Below are positions 45,816 to 58,709 of a DNA stretch of 64,000 nucleotides, one piece after another (position 1 is the first letter of the stretch; the number at the start of each line of letters is the position of its first letter). This DNA comes from Protula sp. h YS-2021. Its lineage: Eukaryota > Annelida > Polychaeta > Sabellida > Serpulidae. A program made the position numbers and the translations under genes. The notes beneath the pieces were generated by a model that did not search any database, had not been told where the DNA came from, and saw nothing but the letters and a program-made list of their open reading frames with translations. The DNA lies in NCBI GenBank assembly GCA_949752745.1, contig OX457029.1, positions 16,121,956 through 16,185,955 of the forward strand. Reading direction: 5' to 3'.

Positions 45816-48474
45816 AACGCACAACGTATACATATACATAGGCAGGTATCGGTGGAGCCCTTGAAAAACCCGAAAACGCAGTGGCCCTCCGGGGCCTGCA
45901 CCCCTGGTTTTGGACTGCTTAATAATGTTTTAGTTTAGATGCGAACGTGCGACATTTGGGTCATCGCTTGTGAGTACAATGATTTTCATCACGCGACTGC
46001 TGTGACGTAATGTGTGTCGCTTTTACTCACGTCTTTGCCACAAATGCGAAGGTGGTGGTGAGGGAGGGGGGAGGGGTCCTAACCGTGCTTATTCTACCGT
46101 TGTAACAACCATTTTTGTGATGCATATTTGTGAGAAGTTCGCTGTTCTTCAACAGTCAACCTCTACAGCGGATGGATTTGTTGTCTGTAACACGTGGAGT
46201 ACACAGATCCACTGGGATTCCGCGAAAATAGTACTCATAAAAGGGAGGAACTACTTTTAAAATATCCATACGGTTAATACACAAATTGCAGATTTCCTCG
46301 GAGGTCATCTGTTTTATAACAATGGCGAGAAGTTTAAGAAAACAGCAGAAAGAATGCAGAAAATGTCACACTTCGAGCCTGCACCCAGAATACAACCGGC
46401 TAAATGACCCATTTATCACCAATTGCTAATAATTAGTTTAATCACTGGTTAGTTGTCATGCCACTCATTAAGCCTGCATTAAATTATCTCGCAACTATTA
46501 GGCAATTTTTACGGTACAAACTACTCAGAAAAAATTCACCACCAAAAGTTGGAGCGCCAAATTCCATAATGTAAATAAAAACTTCTTGCATTTTCGCATT
46601 TTTTCTACACACATACTCAGGTTGACATAACTTCTTCTTTTTATTTAGATTTCTAATTTTATCCTGCTTCTCTTTGAACTTTCACTACCGGATACTTCAA
46701 TATATCAGACCCCCTTCCCATTGGCCCCCTCAACGTGACAACTGAGGGGCTTGAGCACAACTCATAGGTTTATAAGAACCACTTGCAGGTCATTGCTGCC
46801 ACAAAGTGCACTCATTTATACCACAATATACACGGCAAGTCCCATTCCGCCCCCTTGGCACTTCCCCAATATGTTCTGCGGCCGCATTAAGAACTCTACT
46901 TCAGTAAGGCCTTCTTGGCCTTGCAGGGGACAAATTATTGTCATTTTTTGCAACTTCTTTCTTGTGCATCAGACTTTGCTCGTTGTTTCTTGGGTGCTGA
47001 CGGCTTCAGAGACCATTATTTTTCAAAGATCATTATTTTTTCCAAAAATTAACACTGATGGTCATCACTGTGATTCGTGGTGCCCATGTCAAAAGCAGCA
47101 GAGCGTCATCTGCTAGCGGGTCACGTGCTCACCGCTCATTGGCTTACTTATTAAGTTTCTATTTTCTTATCTAAACAGTTTTTTTTAATTATTATTACTT
47201 TTAAAACATTCAAATAATTTTACCGAGTTCAGGTGTGATTTCTCCGGTGTCCCACCCCTCCGACAAGACATCCCAGGACATTTTGGCCCCCCTCTGGGAT
47301 AACTTGTCCCCCACATGGAAGCTATGTATCCTAGGAAGTAAAAAACTGAAAAGATTGTATTTACTATCCTAGGATATCTTGGCCGGGGGGGGGGGGGGGG
47401 GAGGTGGGAGGGGGTTGGTTAAGATATCCGAGGACATCGGCATGGAAAACAATTATCCAGCAGTTTAACAGCGCCCAAACAATCTCATTTTGACGCCATT
47501 CCCTAAAACACAATATCTGATTGCAAAACATTCCAAATGGAACTTATTTTTTGCAGGTATTTTTTTACTTAGCAGCCATGGTAATGTGAGTGAGTCTCGC
47601 TAATTGCATTACAGGAGCAGCGAAATTCTTACTCTCTCTTTCTCTCCCCCCTCTCCCTCTAGTTTAAATTGCATCACAGAAATTGTTTTCAATGTGGCTT
47701 CACATTAGCCCGCCATATTTGTTTTGCAAGTTTTAAGTGATTTGGAAATAGAATTAATGTTTTCTTCTGATACTAAACCGAATGTGACGACAGATATTTT
47801 ATCCTTCAATAGAAGATGGAGCTGTCTGACCCCACCAGGACAAGAAGTCCCCTTTCAAAGGTCTTCTGCACACAGCCATAGCAAGATAAGAATACAGAAA
47901 AACGTAATCTCTAGCACTCGAAATTTGTCTTCAAACTTATTTTGAAACATTTGGTGGCGTGGTTTATATCATGGGCCGTATGTGTTATGTAAGGGTTCTG
48001 CTGTAGGGAACGCGTTTTTATGTCCCCCCCCCCCTCACCCCTCTCCCCCCACACTCGGACAAATTTTCCAAAAGGTCACGCTTGTTCAGGCATTGTCGTA
48101 TCATAATATACCCCTCATTAGGAAGCTTCTCAAGAAATGCGGGCAAAACCCTGGGTTCTTTGTTGCTTGCAAACAAGTTGCATTTGCATTTAAAGTGGGT
48201 TTGCGTTTTACTCAAGTAACAATGCGCTGCGGAGTCGTCAATGCGAACGCATGTTTTGCTCAGAAATTAAGTTTCTTTTTTTACATCCGATTTCGATAAT
48301 TCAACCTGCCCAAAGGACGATCGGAACACTTGTGCTTTCGCTGAAGAAAGCGAGCGAGAAAGAGAGTCAGTGCGCCTCGCGGCTTGTTAGAGGCAAGGGT
48401 TTAAGCTACAACTTCAAACTCATTATGACAAATTTTCATGTCCCTCGACGCTGACATTTCCTGGCAGATTCCCT
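45816..48474. other. Intron with a decayed C/G-run repeat
   Basis: 47230-47440 carries CTCTGGGATAACTTG, GACATTTTGG and an 18-base G run, related to the CCGG-flanked element at 15538-16795. The rest is unique-looking. A C-rich patch lies at 48023-48050. No exon supported. Confidence 0.5.
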
Positions 48475-50970
48475 CCAAAAGACAAGCCCAGAACAAACAT
48501 ACAGGGGTCATTCACACAAATTCTGAAAGTGATTCGTCCATGACAAGGCACAGCCCAGAACATACAGGGGGCATTCACACGATCCTGCATGCGATCCGTC
48601 CATGACCAGCCCAGAACATACAGGGTGCATTCACACGATCCTGCACGCGATCCGTCAATGACCAGCCCAGAACATACAGGGTGCATTCACACGATCCTGC
48701 AAGCGATCCGTCCATGACCAGCTCAGAACATACAGGGTGCATTCACTCGAATTTTGCGAGCGTCCCGTCCATGACCAGCCCAGAACATACAGGGTGCATT
48801 CACACGATCCTGCACGCGATCCGTCCATGACCAGCCCAGAACATACAGGGTGCATTCACACGATCCTGCACGCGATCCGTCCATGACCAGCCCAGAACAT
48901 ACAGGGTGCATTCACACGATCCTGCAAGCGATCCGTCCATGACCAGCTCAGAACATACAGGGTGCATTCACTCGAATTTTGCGAGCGTCCCGTCCATGAC
49001 CAGCCCAGAATATACAGGGTGCATTCACACGAATTTTGCGCGCGTTCCGGCCATGACCAGCCTAGAACATACGGGGTGCATTCACACGAATTATGCGATC
49101 GTCTCGTTCATGACAAGCCCAGAACATACAGGGTGCATTCACACGAATTTTGCGAGCGTTTCGTCCATGACCAGCCCAGAACATACAGGGTGCATTCACA
49201 CGATCCTGCAAGCGATCCGTCCATGACCAGCTCAGAACATACAGGGTGCATTCACACGATCCTGCACGCGATCCGTCCATGACCAGCCCTAAACATACAG
49301 CGTGCATTCACACGATCCTGCACGCGATCCGTCCATGACCAGCCCAGAACATACAGGGTGCATTCACACGATCCTGCAAGCGATCCGTCCATGACCAGCT
49401 CAGAACATACAGGGTGCATTCACTCGAATTTTGCGAGCGTCCCGTCCATGACCAGCCCAGAATATACAGGGTGCATTCACACGAATTTTGCGCGCGTTCC
49501 GGCCATGACCAGCCTAGAACATACGGGGTGCATTCACACGAATTTTGCGATCGTCTCGTTCATGACAAGCCCAGAACATACAGGGTGCATTCACACGAAT
49601 TTTGCGAGCGTTTCGTCCATGACCAGCCCAGAACATACAGGGTGCATTCACACGATCCTGCAAGCGATCCGTCCATGACCAGCTCAGAACATACAGGGTG
49701 CATTCACACGATCCTGCAAGCGATCCGTCCATGATCAGCGAAGAACATACAGGGTGCATTCACACGATCCTGCAAGCGATCCGTCCATGACAAGCCCAGA
49801 ACATACAGGGTGCATTCACACGATCCTGCAAGCGATCCGTCCATGACCAGCTCAGAACATACAGGGTGCATTCACACGATCCTGCAAGCGATCCGTCCAT
49901 GATCAGCGCAGAACATACAGGGTGCATTCACACGATCCTGCAAGCGATCCGTCCATGACAAGCCCAGAATATACAGGGTGCATTCACACGATCCTGCACG
50001 CGATCCGTCCATGACAAGCCCAGAACATACAGGGTGTATTCACACGATCCTGCAAGCGATCCGTCCATGACAAGCCCAGAACATACACGGTGCATTCACA
50101 CGATCCTGCAAACGATCTGTCCATGACCAGCTCAGAACATACAGGGTGCATTCACACGATCCTGCAAGCGATCCGTCCATGACAAGCCCAGAACATACAA
50201 GGTGCATTCACACGATCCTGCAAGCGATCCGTCCATGGCAAGCCCAGAACATACAAGGTGCATTCACACGATTCTGCACGCGATACGTTGATGACAGGCC
50301 CAGAACATACAGGGTGCATTCACACGAATTTTGCGAGCGTCCCGTCCATGACCAGCCCAGAACATACAAGGTGCGTTCACACGATCCTGCACGCGATACG
50401 TTGACAGGCCCAGAACATACAGGGTGCATTCACACGAATTTTGCGAGCGTCCCGTCCATGACCATCCCAGAACATACAGGGTGCATTCACACGATCCTGC
50501 ACGCGATACGTTGACGACAAGCCCAGAACATACAGGGTGCATTCACACGAATTTTGCGATCGTCTCGTTCATGACCAGCCCAGAACATACAGGGTGCATT
50601 CACACGAATGTTGCGAGCGTCCCGTCCATGACCATCCCAGAACCTACAGGGTGCATTCACGCGATCCTGCACGCGATACGTTGACGACAAGCCCAGAACA
50701 TACAGGGTGCATTCACACGAATTTTGCGATCGTCTCGTTCATGACCAGCCCAGAACATACAGGGTGCATTCACACGAATGTTGCGAGCGTCCCGTCCATG
50801 ACCAGCCCAGAACATACAGGGTGCATTCACACGAATTTTGCGATCGTCTCGTTCATGACCAGCCCAGAACATACAGGGTGCATTCACACGATCCTGCAAG
50901 CGCCCCGTCCATGACCAGACCAGAACATACAGGGTGCATTCACACGAATTTTGCCAGCGTCCCGTCCATC
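48475..50970. repeat. 56-bp minisatellite, about 44 copies, with 452-bp duplication
   Basis: Unit carries CAGAACATACAGGGTGCATT, CACACGATCCTGCAAGCG and ATCCGTCCATGACCAGC; spacing 56-57 bp. A block near 48906-49230 recurs 452 bp later (49358-49680) with only a few changes, an 8-unit higher-order duplication. Two unit types alternate: GATCCTGCA(A/C)GCGATCCG and GAATTTTGCGAGCGTCCCG. The array ends about 207 bp from the donor of exon 51178-51281, on its downstream side. Confidence 0.97.
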
Positions 50971-51177
50971 GTCCTTGAATCGATATTTCGAAGATCTGAT
51001 ACATGTATTAGTCTGTTTATTAGTTGATGTATACGTCATGAGCCCCAAACGTCATGTGTAAATTACACCGAATGCACAGCAATGACATTTCAAACGCACC
51101 AGATGTATAAAAGACATAACCCAGACAGAACTGGTCACGCAGTGACGTCATAGTGCCTTACTAGACACAACAGATAC

Positions 51178-51281
51178 CTTCAATGACGAGCCTCATGGTG
51201 TGGGAAATTTCACCGATGCTATTTGTGAACGTGCATTTGTAAGCGCCGCCATCTTCCGGCACCAGGTCACGCACCTGCACC
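51178..51281 (-). CDS. Exon: second half of Ig domain 3, Turtle/IGSF9-like adhesion receptor
   Basis: The 104-nt exon begins in phase 2 and ends in phase 1. After completing an Arg codon it encodes V-Q-V-R-D-L-V-P-E-D-G-G-A-Y-K-C and then TFTNSIGEISHTMRLVIE. E-D-G-G-A-Y-K-C is the F-strand motif of an I-set Ig domain, with the second disulfide Cys at residue 16. The acceptor is TTCCAG before 51281 and the donor is GTATCT at 51177-51172. Joining to exon 58544-58709 gives D-N-R-V-Q-V across the junction; joining downstream gives V-I-E-G-N-T-Y. It is too short to stand out as an open frame and was found by extending from the neighbouring exons. Confidence 0.88.
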
Positions 51282-51304
51282 CTGGAACACAGTACACAAC
51301 ATAC

Positions 51305-52160
51305 GTGACGTACCTTTCATAGGTGACACTTCATATGACGCTTCGCTACGGTACGCTACATATGACACCCAGGTGCGCTTCATAGGTGACACTCAGGTGT
51401 GCTGTATATGACACCCAAGTGCGCTAATAGGTGACACTCGGGTGTGCTACACAGGTGACACCCAGGTGCGCTACATAGGTGACACTCGGGTGCGCTACAT
51501 AGGTGACACTCAGGTGCGCTGCATATGACACCCAAGTGCGCTACATAGGTGACAGTCGGGTGCGCTACATAGGTGAGACTCGGGTGTGCTACATAGGTGA
51601 CACTCAGGTGCGCTACATACGACACCCAGGTTCGCTTCATAGGTGACACTCGGGTGCGCTACATAGGTGACACTCGGGTGTGCTACATAGGTGACACTCG
51701 GTGTGCTACATAGGTGACACTCAGGTGCGCTACATACGACACCCAGGTTCGCTTCATAGATGACACTCGGGTGCGCTACATAGGTGACACTCGGGTGCGC
51801 TACATAGGTGAGATTCGGGTGTGCTACATAGGTGACACTCAGGTGCGCTACATACGACACCCAGGTTCGCTTCATAGGTGACACTCGGGTGCGCTACATA
51901 GGTGACACCCAGCTGTGCTACATATATGACACTCGCGGCTACATAGGTGACACTCAGGTCGTTACATAGGTGACACTAAGGTGAGTTACATAAGTGAGAC
52001 TTAGATGCGCTACATATGTGACATTCGGGTGCGCTACATTGGTGACACTCAGGTACGTTACATAGGTGACACCCGGGTACGCTGCATGTGACATACAGGT
52101 ACGCCACATGTGTGACACCCAGGTTCGCTACGTATCTCACACTCAAGTGTGCCATATTAT
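51305..52160. repeat. 24-bp minisatellite, about 35 copies
   Basis: Unit GGTGACACTCGGGTGCGCTA plus CATA, with variants lacking a few bases. A marker variant, CATACGACACCCAGGTTCGC, recurs about every 118-119 bp (near 51615, 51733, 51852), a 5-unit higher-order repeat. The array starts roughly 25 bp from the acceptor of exon 51178-51281, so the branch-point region of that acceptor lies in or at the edge of the array. Confidence 0.96.
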
Positions 52161-52389
52161 GTGATATCTGCCTCAGGAAATATAGTGTAATACAGTCTTA
52201 CAACTGACATTTTTTATTATTGTTTAACATCAACATATATCACGCCAGCACTGTTTAGAATTGTATCACGAGAGGTTCAAATATATTATTTGCGCAATGT
52301 AACCTCCCGAGGCTTGACCTTTCGCTTTACAATCAGTTAATACAATGCCAAAACAGGTTAAAAGTTTACTTCTCCACTAACGCCTTAGG

Positions 52390-55300
52390 TACGCAGACTT
52401 GGCACACCATGAAGGGTACACTTGTACACACTCTCAGACCTGACACACCACAAAGGGGACATTTGTACACACTCTCAGACCTGACACACCGTGAAGGGGA
52501 CACTTGTACACATTCTCAGACCTGACACACCATAAAAGCTACATTTGTACACATTATCAGACCTGTCACACCATGAAGGGTACACTTGTACACACTCTTA
52601 GACCTGACACACCATAAAGGTACACTTGTACACATTCTCAGACCTGACATAGATTGAAGGGTACACTTGTACACACTCTCAGACCTGACACACCATAAAG
52701 GTACACTTGTACACATTCTCAGACCTGACACACCATAAAGGTACACTTGTACACATTCTCAGACCTGACACACCATAAAGGTACACTTGTACACATTCTC
52801 AGACCTGACACACCATGAAGGGTACACTTGTACACATTCTCAGACCTGACACACCATAAAGGTACACTTGTACACATTCTCAGACCTGACATAGATTGAA
52901 GGGTACACTTGTACACACTCTCAGACCTGACACACCATGAAGGGGACACTTGTACACACTCTCAGACCTGACACACCACAAAGGGGACATTTGTACACAC
53001 TCTCAGACATGACACAACATGAAGGGGACACTTGTACACATTCTCAGACCTGACACACCATAAAGGTACACTTGTACACATTCTCAGACCTGACATAGAT
53101 TGAAGGGTACACTTGTACACACTCTCAGACCTGACACACCATGAAGGGGACACTTGTACACACTCTCAGACCTGACACACCATAAAGGTACACTTGTACA
53201 CATTCTCAGACCTGACACACCATAAAGGTACACTTGTACACATTCTCAGACCTGACATAGATTGAAGGGTACACTTGTACACACTCTCAGACCTGACACA
53301 CCACAAAGGGGACATTTGTACACACTCTCAGACATGACACAACATGAAGGGGACACTTGTACACACTCTCAGACCTGACACACCATAAAAGGTACATTTG
53401 TACACATTGTCAGACCTGTCACACCATGAAGGGGACACTTGTACACACTCTCAGACCTGACACACCATGAAGGGGACACTTGTACACACTCTCAGACCTG
53501 ACACACCATGAAGGGGACACTTGTACACACTCTCAGACCTGACACACCATGAAGGGTACACTTGTACACACTCTCAAACCTGACACAGCATGAGCGGGCC
53601 ATTTGTACACATTCTCAGCTCTGACACACCATGAACGGGACACTTGTACACATTCTCAAACCTGACACACCACAAAGGGGACACTTGTACACACTCTCCG
53701 ACCTGACACACCATGAAAGGTACACTTGTACACATTGTCAGCCCTGACACACCATGAAGGGGACACTTGTACACACTTTCAGACCTTACACACCATGAAA
53801 GGTACACTTGTACACATACTCAGACCTGACACACCATAAAAGGTACATTTGTACACATTCTCAGACCTGACACACCATGAAGGGTACACTTGTACACAGT
53901 CTCAGACCTGACATAGATTGAAGGGGACACTTGTACACATTCTCAGACCTGACACACCATGAAGGGGACACTTGTACACACTCTCAGACCTGACACACAA
54001 TCAAGGGTTCACTTGTACACACTTTCAGACCTTACACACCATGAAAGGTACACTTGTACACATTCTCAGACCTGACACACCATGAAGGGTACACTTGTAC
54101 ACAGTCTCAGACCTGACATAGATTGAAGGGGACACTTGTACACATTCTCAGACCTGACACACCATAAAAGGTACACTTGTACACACTCTCAGACCTGACA
54201 CACCATCAAGGGTTCACTTGTACACACTTTCAGACCTTACACACCATGAAAGGTACACTTGTACACATACTCAGACCTGACACACCACAAAGGGGACACT
54301 TGTACACACTCTCAGACCTGACACACCATAAAAGGTACATTTGTACACATTGTCAGACCTGTCACACCATGAAGGGGACACTTGTACACACTCTCAGACC
54401 TGACACACCATGAAGGGGACACTTGTACACACTCTCAGACCTGACACACCATGAAGGGGACACTTGTACACACTCTCAGACCTGACACACCATGAAGGGT
54501 ACACTTGTACACACTCTCAAACCTGACACAGCATGAGCGGGCCATTTGTACACATTCTCAGCTCTGACACACCATGAACGGGACACTTGTACACATTCTC
54601 AAACCTGACACACCACAAAGGGGACACTTGTACACACTCTCCGACCTGACACACCATGAAAGGTACACTTGTACACATTGTCAGCCCTGACACACCATGA
54701 AGGGGACACTTGTACACACTTTCAGACCTTACACACCATGAAAGGTACACTTGTACACATACTCAGACCTGACACACCATAAAAGGTACATTTGTACACA
54801 TTCTCAGACCTGACACACCATGAAGGGTACACTTGAACACAGTCTCAGACCTGACATAGATTGAAGGGGACACTTGTACACATTCTCAGACCTGACACAC
54901 CATGAAGGGGACACTTGTACACACTCTCAGACCTGACACACAATCAAGGGTTCACTTGTACACACTTTCAGACCTTACACACCATGAAAGGTACACTTGT
55001 ACACATTCTCAGACCTGACACACCATGAAGGGTACACTTGTACACAGTCTCAGACCTGACATAGATTGAAGGGGACACTTGTACACATTCTCAGACCTGA
55101 CACACCATAAAAGGTACACTTGTACACACTCTCAGACCTGACACACCATCAAGGGTTCACTTGTACACACTTTCAGACCTTACACACCATGAAAGGTACA
55201 CTTGTACACATACTCAGACCTGACACACCACAAAGGGGACACTTGTACACACTCTCAGACCTGACACACCATAAAAGGTACATTTGTACACATTGTCAGA

Positions 55301-58300
55301 CCTGTCACACCATGAAGGGGACACTTGTACACACTCTCAGACCTGACACACCATGAAGGGGACACTTGTACACACTCTCAGACCTGACACACCATGAAGG
55401 GGACACTTGTACACACTCTCAGACCTGACACACCATGAAGGGTACACTTGTACACACTCTCAAACCTGACACAGCATGAGCGGGCCATTTGTACACATTC
55501 TCAGCTCTGACACACCATGAACGGGACACTTGTACACATTCTCAAACCTGACACACCACAAAGGGGACACTTGTACACACTCTCCGACCTGACACACCAT
55601 GAAAGGTACACTTGTACACATTGTCAGCCCTGACACACCATGAAGGGGACACTTGTACACACTTTCAGACCTTACACACCATGAAAGGTACACTTGTACA
55701 CATACTCAGACCTGACACACCATAAAAGGTACATTTGTACACATTCTCAGACCTGACACACCATGAAGGGTACACTTGTACACAGTCTCAGACCTGACAT
55801 AGATTGAAGGGGACACTTGTACACATTCTCAGACCTGACACACCATGAAGGGGACACTTGTACACACTCTCAGACCTGACACACAATCAAGGGTTCACTT
55901 GTACACACATTCAGACCTTACACACCATGAAAGGTACACTTGTACACATTCTCAGACCTGACACACCATGAAGGGTACACTTGTACACAGTCTCAGACCT
56001 GACATAGATTGAAGGGGACACTTGTACACATTCTCAGACCTGACACACCATAAAAGGTACACTTGTACACACTCTCAGACCTGACACACCATCAAGGGAT
56101 CACTTGTACACACTTTCAGACCTTACACACCATGAAAGGTACACTTGTACACATACTCAGACCTGACACACCATAAAAGGTACATTTGTACACATTCTCA
56201 GACCTGACACACCATGAAGGGTACACTTGTACACAGTCTCAGACCTGACATAGATTGAAGGGGACACTTGTACACATTCTCAGACCTGACACACCATGAA
56301 GGGGACACTTGTACACATCCTCAGACCTGACACACCATGAAGGGGACACTTGTACACACTCTCAGACCTGACACACCATCAAGGGTTCACTTGTACACAC
56401 TCTCAGACCTGACACACCATGAAGGGTACACTTGTACACATTCTCAGCCCTGACACACCATGAAGGGTACACTTGTACACATTCTCAGCCCTGACACACC
56501 ATGAAAGGTACACTTGTACACATTCTCAGCCCTGACACACCATGAAGGGTACACTTGTACACATTCTCAGACCTGACACACCATGAAGGGTTCACTTGTA
56601 CACACTCTCAGACCTGTCACACCATGAAGGGTACACTTGTACACATTCTCAGACCTGACATAGCATGAAGGGGACACTTGTACACATTCTGAGACCTGAC
56701 ATAGCATGAAAGGGACACTTGTACACACTCTCAGATCTGACACACCATCAAGGGTTCACTTGTACACACTTTCAGCCCTGACACACCATGAAGGGTACAC
56801 TTGTACACACTCTCAGACCTGACACACCATGAAGGGTACACTTGTACACACTCTCAGACCTGACACACCATAAAGGTACACTCGTACACAGTCTCAAACC
56901 TGACACACCATGAAGAGGACACTCGTACACAGTCTCAAACCTGACACACCATGAAAGGTACACTTGTACACATTCTCAGACCTGACACACCATGAAGGGT
57001 ACACTTGTACACATTCTCAGACCTGACACACCATGAAGGGTTCAATTGTACACACTCTCAGACCTGACACACCATGAAAGGTACACTTGTACACAGTCTC
57101 AGACCTGACACACCATGAAAGGTACACTTGTACACATTGTCAGCCCTGACACACCATGAAGGGGACACTAGTACACAGTCTCAAACCTGACACACCATGA
57201 AGGGTACACTTGTACACATTCTCATACCTGACACAGCATGAACGGGACACTTGTACACATTCTCAAACCTGACACACCATGAAAGGTACACTTGTACACA
57301 CTCTCAGATATGACACAACATGAAGGGTTCACTTGCACACATTCTCAGACCGGACACACCAAGAAAGGTACACTTGTACACATTCTCAGACCTGACACAC
57401 CATGAAGGGTACACATGTACACACTCTCAGACCTGACACACCATGAAGGGTACACTTGTACACACTCTCAGACCTGACACACCATAAAGGTACACTTGTA
57501 CACATTCTCAGACCTGACACACCATGAAGGGGACACTTGTACACACTCTCAGACCTGACACACCATAAAGGTACACTTGTACACACTCTCAGACCTGTCA
57601 CACCATGAAGGGGACACTTGTACACACTCTCAGACCTGACACAACATGAAGGGGACACTTGTACACATTCTCTGACCTGACACACCATAAAAGGTACATT
57701 TGTACACATTCTCAGACCTGACACACCATAAAGGTACACTTGTACACACTCTCAGACCTGTCACACCATGAAGTGGACACTTGTACACACTCTCAGACCT
57801 GGCACACCATGAAGGGGACACTTGTACACACTCTCAGACCTGACACACCATAAAGGTACACTTGTACACATTCTCAGACCTGACACACCATAAAGGTACA
57901 CTTGTACACACTCTCAGACCTGACACACCATAAAGGTACACTTGTACACATTCTCAGACCTGGCACACCATGAAGGGGCACTTGTACACACTCTCAGACC
58001 TGACACACCATAAAGGTACACTTGTACACATTCTCAGACCTGACACACCATAAAGGTTCACTTGTACACACTCTCAGACCTGTCACACCATGAAGGGGAC
58101 ACTTGTACACACTCTCAGACCTGGCACACCATGAAGGGGACACTTGTACACACTCTCAGACCTGACACACCATGAAAGGTACACATGTACACATTCTCAG
58201 ACCTGACACACCATGATGGGGACACTTGTACACATTCTCAGACCTGTCACATGATGAAGGGTACACTTGTACACACTCTCAGACCTGACACACCATGAAG

Positions 58301-58440
58301 GGGACACTTGTACACACTCTCAGACCTGACACACCATAAAAGGTACATTTGTACACATTGTCAGACCTGTCACACCATGAAGGGTACACTTGTACACATT
58401 GTCAGACCTGTCACACCATGAAGGGGACACTTATAGACAT
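52390..58440. repeat. 41-bp minisatellite, about 147 copies, with 943-bp higher-order repeat x3
   Basis: Unit CACACCATGAAGGGGACACT, TGTACACACTCTCAGACCTG and A; 40-bp variants carry CATAAAGGTACA. Identical blocks start at 53574, 54517 and 55460, and again at 54177 and 55120, each exactly 943 bp apart (23 units), so a block is present three times with almost no change. The right part (56300-58440) lacks this order. It ends about 100 bp from the donor of exon 58544-58709. Open frames in it are artefacts. Confidence 0.98.
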
Positions 58441-58543
58441 TCTCAGCACTCAGAGCTCAAAAGATGACTTCTATGCCAGGCGCCTCATGAATGCATAACG
58501 TCAGAAGTGTGTCGCCACAACCGTTATAGATTCGCCATAGCAC

Positions 58544-58709
58544 CTGTTGTCAGCGATAGTGGTTCTTTGCGATTCAACCAGCGGGGCGTCACCTTTATAC
58601 CACGTGAGCACTGGCTGAGGCGTGGCTGTGGCGTCACAGAACAGGTCAACAGTGGCGCCCTCTTTCTGGATGAGAAAACTCGGCGACACGTTAATCAACT
58701 CAGGTGGCG
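58544..58709 (-). CDS. Exon: first half of Ig domain 3, Turtle/IGSF9-like adhesion receptor
   Basis: The 166-nt exon enters in phase 1 and leaves in phase 2 (2 nt + 54 codons + 2 nt). It encodes PPELINVSPSFLIQKEGATV, then D-L-F-C-D-A-T-A-T-P-Q-P-V-L-T-W-Y-K-G and ends T-I-A-D-N. Cys24 and Trp36 are the B-strand Cys and C-strand Trp of an I-set Ig domain. The acceptor is strong (TTTTTCTCGTTACAG before 58709). The donor is AACAG/GTGCTA, which is weak after position +3. The PP-E/F-x-x-x-P start, K-E-G-x-x-V-x-L-x-C and T-P-x-P-x-x-x-W-Y-K fit Ig3 of Turtle/IGSF9 proteins. Earlier exons (Ig1, Ig2, signal peptide) are not seen up to 64000. Confidence 0.9.

Larger units (their letters stand above)
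12666..51177 (-). other. Intron of about 38.5 kb between Ig3 and Ig4
   Basis: Inferred from in-frame, phase-1 joining of exon 51178-51281 (ends GAA G) to exon 12492-12665 (starts GG). The donor is GTATCT at 51177-51172. The intron carries most of the tandem arrays and transposons listed here. An additional short exon or alternative exon inside it cannot be excluded by eye. Confidence 0.8.
51282..58543 (-). other. Intron of 7.26 kb, almost entirely satellite
   Basis: Lies between the two Ig3 exons. Two arrays (51305-52160 and 52390-58440) fill roughly 95% of it. Only about 100 bp at the 5' end (gene orientation), about 230 bp between the arrays and about 25 bp before the 3' splice site are non-repeated. 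Its donor is AACAG/GTGCTA, weak beyond the GT. Confidence 0.85.
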
